Origin: Elmis aenea
Taxonomy: Eukaryota > Arthropoda > Insecta > Coleoptera > Elmidae
Assembly (NCBI GenBank): GCA_947652605.1
Contig: OX393579.1
Span: 20,791,674-20,855,673 of the forward strand
Direction: 5' to 3'
DNA length: 64,000 nt
The notes under the pieces are model-generated. The model worked only from the letters and a program-made list of their open reading frames with translations. It was not told the DNA's origin and searched no databases. Of this stretch, positions 58,914-64,000 are shown one piece after another; within the stretch, counting starts at the first letter, position 1, and every line of letters starts with the position of its first letter. The translations under genes and the position numbers were made by a program.

Positions 58914-60253
58914 CAAAGCTGGGCAGTACTTAAGTATTTTTGTACTTCAGTACTTTTCCGGTACTTAAGACTGGTACTGCAGTACATTTTAAAATTAGGT
59001 ACTTAAGACTTGAATCTCAAGTACTTTGGTGAAATACTGGTACTTATTACTTGTATTAGTACTTCAGTACCACAAAAATTACTTAAGTACTTTGTAAAAT
59101 ACTGCAGTACAGTGCAAAGTACTTAAGTACTTTTAGTAGACACAAGTACTTTTTAAGATAGTAGGTTTTATAAGATAGGAACTGTGGTTTTCTTAGTGTT
59201 AAAACTTGTCTAACGTTTTAAACGCAACCCACATTGGAGTGCATAGAATAGCTTCAGTTAAAAAGGCAGTGTGTGTAGTAATACGGACAACAGTTTTATT
59301 AAATATTTTATTGAACTCTGCCAGAAATACGCTAAAAATTTTGTTTGAGAAATTAGAAATTAAAAATGCGATTAAAGATATTGATATCGAATACTTAGAA
59401 GAACACTGCTTAATCATGCAACCTCTTGCAGCAACAATTGATCTATTGCAAGGAGAACAGTCAACATACTACGGGTATATATTACCAAGTTTAGTATCAC
59501 TTAAAGTAAAATATGAAAAAAATTTTAAAAAAAGTCAAATTTAAAACACAACAATAATTTTAAATGCTTGTATCAACAGTTTACGCGAAAGATTTTTTAA
59601 CTATTATAATTTAAATCCAGAAATAAACGACGCAATTGTTGCTACAGTGACATTACCAAACTTTAAGTTAAGACGGTTCAGTGCAATAGAAGATGAAGTT
59701 AACCTAACTAGAAAAGATATTCAAAAGATAATAAAAGCAGCCGAAAATATGCAGACGGACATAATAGATGATACAACCCACAACACAGTGTAGAATTCAT
59801 ATCAAATAACAATTTCTTATACATTCTTTACCATAGACAGCAATATTTTTTATTGTTGTCGCTCGTTATTAATAAATAGATATGTATATTTCAAGTTTTG
59901 TTAAAAGATAGCACTTAATTCATAAAACTTTAAATACAAGTAGGTACATCTAAAGACTGTAGTTACAAAGCAAATTGTATAAGAAAATTTGATGTTCTTC
60001 ATATGCGTTATTCCATTTTGTTTTAAATATTTTCTTGGACACAGTCGCTAGAAATAGTTTTACAATAATTTATTAAATAATATCTGCAAAAAGTACTTGA
60101 AAAGTACTTAAGAAATACTTAAGTACTTTTTGCAAGTACTTGTACTTAAGAATCAGTACTTTTAAAAATAGCGGTACTGGTACTTGAAATCCAAGTACTT
60201 CTCATAAGTACTTAAGACTTAAGTACTTTTTGGCCAGTACTTGCCCAGCTCTG
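58914..60253. mobile_element. hAT-superfamily transposon remnant with 8-bp target duplication
   Basis: Ends CAAAGCTGGGCAGTACTT and AAGTACTTGCCC-type complement (…GCCCAGCTCTG) are flanked by identical CCCATTAC (58906-58913 and 60254-60261). Subterminal regions are crowded with the motif AAGTACTT on both sides. An 8-bp duplication and the CARAGCTGGGCA ends are hallmarks of hAT. It contains a broken transposase fragment. Confidence 0.92.
59206..59793 (+). pseudogene. hAT transposase fragment with an in-frame stop
   Basis: One frame reads through 59206-59793 with a single TAA at 59542-59544. Recognisable hAT pieces are YLEEHCLIMQPLAATIDLLQ and YGYILPSLVSLK before the stop, and TVTLPNFKLRR after it. 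The N-terminal BED finger and RNase-H core start are missing, and so is the C-terminal dimerisation domain. It is non-functional. Confidence 0.75.
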
Positions 60254-61246
60254 CCCATTACTCTAGAAGAGATATTTTTTCATGCTAATAGGGCTTATTC
60301 ATAGGAAAACCTATGTACAATAAGTTTAAAAAAATATTTTCTTGTAACTTGAGATTTGAACTGTTAAAACTTTTTTTTTATTTTTCCACATTTTTTATTG
60401 GAGCTAATCCCTTTTTGCAGCAAACCCTTCAATTATATTTTTTATATGTAGTAGGCTATAATTTTATATGAAACAGTATTTTCTTAGCTTTTTAAAAATA
60501 CATACTTTTATTCTCATACATGCATTGCAAAAAATAAGCGCGATATAAGACTAATTTTGTGAAAATATTACTAGCTCAGTTTGCCATGACTTCATAAAAA
60601 AGTGATGTCTGCAATTGAAAAATACATAAAACTAAATAATATTGTAATAAGTTACCTATTTTTAAAGGTAAACCCTAGAACCCATAAATCAACGAAACAA
60701 GAAAAAAATTCCTTTTAATAGTGTTACAGCCAACTACACCCCATACGGAAAATAAAATAGTTGATGTTAAAATAACAAAAACAAATGAAGATAGGTAAAA
60801 TTTAATAAGTAATTTCAAATCTAAAAAAGTGTACGTCAAAAAATCTTTTGAGTATAATTTCAAATTACAATTAGCAAAAATTAAAAATGTAATTTATAAT
60901 ATAAATAGCACATAAACTATTAATTTTTTCATAGAATAGTTGCTCTTTAATCAAATTATTCTGATCCATCTAAACAACTCTCTATCTCTTACCATTTACG
61001 AGATCCACATACTGCGCACAATAACTGGGACACCCTGTATTTTGTATGCTATTTCACAATAAAAGTCAATAAGTAATGTTCGTTAAGTGTTATTTTCAAA
61101 AACAAACAAGATAATCGAGGTGGTAATGAACTTTGGGGCACCCTGTAAATTTTAGGCATCACCAACAAAAAAACAGTGTATAACATAATTTTTAAGCAAT
61201 ATATTAACGAAAATATAATATAGGCACTTGATAATAATAAAACTAT

Positions 61247-62126
61247 TTACATAAATATTTCATTACTGCTAGCATCTACTGAAAAACATCGACAGGTACA
61301 CGGCGTCACAGGACACTCGGAATGTTCTCTACAACAAACAGAAATACATATTAGACAACATCATTTAAACTTACAAGTATAACAATAAAATTATCACTGA
61401 TTAATACTTAATAACATACTTAAACCAGTGTATCATGTGAGATGCATGACCTCCGTGACGACACGACTGACACCAGGTAAACCAATTTGAAAATTCCACC
61501 AATTTATTAGTATCTTCTCCGTTACCATGGCTACCTGTGGTTGTTCCCATGTGCATTAAACAAATTGCACAACGTGGAAGAGGTTTTCGACAGTTCGGAC
61601 ATGACGACATCTGGATGAAAAAATTAATATTATTCACACTATTTGGCAACTTAATTTAGTTTTGGAATCTTCACAGCCATGATTTTTTATAAAACGTGTA
61701 GGTTACCATAAGTTAGCGTTATCTTACCTTTAATTTATTAGCTGTACCTCCAACTCTTGAAAAAGGACCACGACCCCTGCTTAAACCTAGCATGTAGGCA
61801 GAAATGCTTTTGCCACAAAAATTGCAAGAGACGTAAACTTGTTGCGGAGGTTTCTCTGTAGGTTTATAAGAGCTAAGCATTATATCAAAAAGCGCCCTTT
61901 CATTCCACAATTGCCACGTGTCCAAAAGATTTCGATAGCTAAAATAGTTTTAATTTATACGAGTGGTTTAACAAGAAAATTTGTTTGTACCTCATAATCC
62001 ATTCTTTAACAGTGTCAGCAAATGATTCCCCGGGAAACGCTTTAACTGCAATGAGTGCAGTTGTTTGTATATCACCAGTAGTGTCTAAATATTTTTGAAG
62101 AAGCCGAATTCCATCACTATTATTTC
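61247..62126 (-). CDS. Mios: Mios (GATOR2 complex subunit), C-terminal part
   Basis: Minus-strand exons 62126-61991, 61938-61728, 61610-61420 and 61328-61247 join in phase and end at TAA. They encode roughly the last 207 residues. A helical stretch (TVKEWIMSYRNLLDTWQLW) is followed by the family's cysteine/histidine-rich end: VSCNFCGKS, then CPNCRKPLPRCAIC, then NWFTWCQSCRHGGHASHM, and lastly ECPVTPCTCRC. This order and spacing match the zinc-binding RING-like C-terminus of Mios/Missing oocyte. Mios is a WD40 scaffold of GATOR2, which opposes GATOR1 and so promotes TORC1 activity at the lysosome when amino acids are present. The WD40 part is upstream, beyond 64000. The zinc ligands visible here appear complete. 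Confidence 0.93.
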
Positions 62127-62346
62127 CTGTTGATACAAAAAGTTTAAAAGGTGAAAAATTAAATTATTTGTGGTAGAGAATAAAGGCAAGTTTTTTTAAG
62201 TTTTGCTGTCAGAGGATATTTTAATTTTATTATTATTTTAATATAATTAGATTAAAAATTTAAAAAAAAATTAATTTGGGTTAATTGGAAGAAAACCTTT
62301 TAATTTTTTTGTTAAAAAGTCAATTTTTAGTTTCAAAAAACTCTAA

Positions 62347-63061
62347 CAAGGGAAGGTCACGATACGTTGTCGCTAGAATTTGATTCCGGCTGTGTTTATT
62401 ACATCAAGGGCATCAAAACTAAATGTTTTCCAGAGTTATACGTGCCACTGGCCATTACCTTCGGAAAAATAGAAGAAAAACTGAAAAGATGAATAATAAA
62501 AGTAATATTTGCGATCGCGTTAGCCATGAAACCGGCAAAGACAAAATCGAAATTCTTATATTTACCAATGCGCCCATCCTTTCCAAGTAAAATGGTGCAA
62601 AGTTCTTGAAAAAATCTTAAACGGATCCAAAAAAAAACGCAAAAAACGAGGCCTTTGTAAAAACGGTTTTCCCTATGTTAAACGCCTATGCAAGTCGCAT
62701 AGATATAGTAATACAGATATACGACAACTTCTCAAATCATAGCGCTTATGCAGGGGTTTCGTTTTTGACGTTTTTCTCCGGAACCGTTCAACATTTTTTC
62801 AAAAACTTTGCACCATTTTACTTGCAAAGGATGCGCCTATTGGTAATTAGAAAAATTTCGATTTTATCTCTCACGGTTTCATGGCCAACGCGATCGCAAA
62901 AATTACCTTTTTGTACCAATTTTTCAGTTTTTCCCCTATTTTTCCGAAGGTAATGGCCAGTGGCACGTATAACTTTGCAAAACATTTAGTTTTGATGCCC
63001 TTGATGTAATAAACACAGCCGGAATCAAATTCTAGCGACAACGTATCGTGACCTTCCCTTG
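62347..63061. mobile_element. Palindromic element, 715 bp, flanked by TAA (second full copy)
   Basis: CAAGGGAAGGTCACGATACG and its exact complement end the element, with TAA on both sides (62344-62346, 63062-63064). Its arms match those of the 15.4-kb copy, including GCGATCGCGTT and AAAACATTTAGTTTTGATG. It sits in the Mios intron. Confidence 0.88.
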
Positions 63062-63122
63062 TAAGTGGAATTTTAATTAAAATTTATTTTCAAAAATGTT
63101 TTAAAATTTATTTAGCCTTAAG

Positions 63123-64000
63123 TACAGGGTGGTCTATTTTCGATGCCCATACAGGGAAACTCCGTTATTATCAGAGATTTAAAAAAACTAAGTACGTAGT
63201 GTCGATTTCTTTTTTCGAGAGAAATTCATTGCCGTAAACAGATTTTTGATATCTTTTTTAATTTTCGAAATGTAGCCAAAAATCGAGTTTTGGCACTTTT
63301 CAAAAATGCTAAATATCTCGCTTAAACAAAAAGATAGAGAAAAACTTTAAAGACATTTTTACATGATTTTTTGTCCTTTGTAAGATAGCTAGGTTAATTT
63401 TTACTCATACGAATATTGATATATTACACCTAAATTTCTCATTTTAAATAACAACTATGGGCAAACTATATATTTTTGAAAAGTGCAAAAAATAAGCTTT
63501 TGATTTATGTCAAAGCCAACTATGGTTGCCATTTAAAATAAGAAAGTTAGGTGTAATATATCAATATTTGTATGAGTAAAAAAAAATTAAACATCGCCAT
63601 CTTATTAAGGACAGAAAACCATGCAAAAAATGTCTTCAAGTTTTTCTTTATCTTCTCTTTTAAGTGAGATATTTAATATTTTTGAAAAGTGCCAAAAATG
63701 GTGTTAGCTATATTTCGAGTATTGAAAAAGATATCAAAAATGTTAAATATCTCGCTTAAACAAAAAGATAGAAAAAAACTTTAAAGACATGTTTTGCATG
63801 GTTTTTTGTCCTTAATAAGATAACGATGTTCATTTTTTTTACTCATACAAATATTGATATATTACACTCAACTTTTTTTATTTTAAATGGCAACCATAGT
63901 TGGCTTTGACATAAATCAAAAGCTTATTTTTTGCACTTTTCAAAAATATATAATTTGCTTAGGGTTGCCATTTAAAATAAGAAAGTTAGGTGTAATATAT
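63123..64000. repeat. Alternating inverted-repeat array with a TACAGGGTGG end
   Basis: After TACAGGGTGGTCTATTTTCG a module containing AAATATCTCGCTTAAACAAA appears forward (from about 63303), inverted (to about 63690), forward again (from about 63735) and inverted again at the edge. The forward copies are about 434 bp apart. The array continues beyond the window. Confidence 0.75.

Larger units (their letters stand above)
58379..60433. repeat. Dispersed repeat, second copy, interrupted by a hAT insertion
   Basis: The ends are ATTGAAGGGTTTGCTGCAAA and its complement. The sequence matches the 4300-5001 copy along its length, for example GATGCAGCTCCTGGAGCTGC and GTTTGCGACCCCTACC. The only large difference is the 1.34-kb insertion at 58914-60253. 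Class unknown; terminal inverted repeats of about 35 bp suggest a DNA element. Confidence 0.85.
62127..64000 (-). other. Intron of Mios, filled with repeats
   Basis: Upstream of the 62126 acceptor no further Mios exon is visible before the edge. The space holds a palindromic TAA-flanked element (62347-63061) and an array of alternating inverted repeats (63123-64000). Confidence 0.6.

Noticed and set aside
59199..59417. 72-codon minus-strand frame
   Set aside because: Antisense to the hAT transposase fragment.

Overview
The window looks like nuclear DNA from an insect, possibly a beetle (the order is a guess). It is strongly AT-rich, has multi-kilobase introns with GT/AG splice sites, and is packed with Tc1/mariner-type and hAT-type transposon remnants. 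One patch mixes TTAGG- and TCAGG-like words. No bacterial operons, rRNA, tRNA or CRISPR arrays were seen. Genes were found by joining short open stretches at splice sites whose phases agree. Most short open frames lie inside repeats and are not genes.

Three host genes are supported. (1) A kelch-repeat protein gene on the minus strand fills most of the left two thirds. Its first coding exon is at 42130-42280, further exons are at 26076-26267, 13800-13922 and 13383-13700, and a long exon (1-1083) runs off the left edge. A TATA box and an RFX-type X-box lie upstream, near 43.05-43.13 kb. (2) A Ras-family GTPase, M-Ras, lies on the plus strand at 53316-54500. It is complete, with four coding exons and 197 residues. 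(3) The 3' end of Mios (GATOR2 subunit, amino-acid sensing upstream of TORC1) lies on the minus strand at 61247-62126. The rest of that gene lies beyond the right edge. M-Ras and Mios are convergent.

Most other sequence is mobile DNA. The best-preserved element is a 1.9-kb Tc1/mariner-superfamily transposon at 46240-48158. It has about 318-bp inverted repeats, a TA target duplication and a transposase gene with a small intron, one frameshift and a DD36D catalytic spacing. A relative at 50626-52134 keeps only the N-terminal helix-turn-helix piece between arms of about 545 bp. Many orphan ends with the word TACAGGGTG are scattered through the window. Other items are a 1.34-kb hAT remnant inserted in an older repeat (58914-60253) whose empty counterpart lies at 4.8 kb; several small hAT-type elements with 8-bp duplications; palindromic elements flanked by TAA; a LINE 3' fragment (9511-10110); and a perfect palindrome with 92-bp arms (28802-28986).

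No convincing new multi-gene system was found. The points most worth checking are the transposon with its possible non-autonomous partners, the X-box promoter, the dated nested insertions and the alternating inverted array at the right edge.
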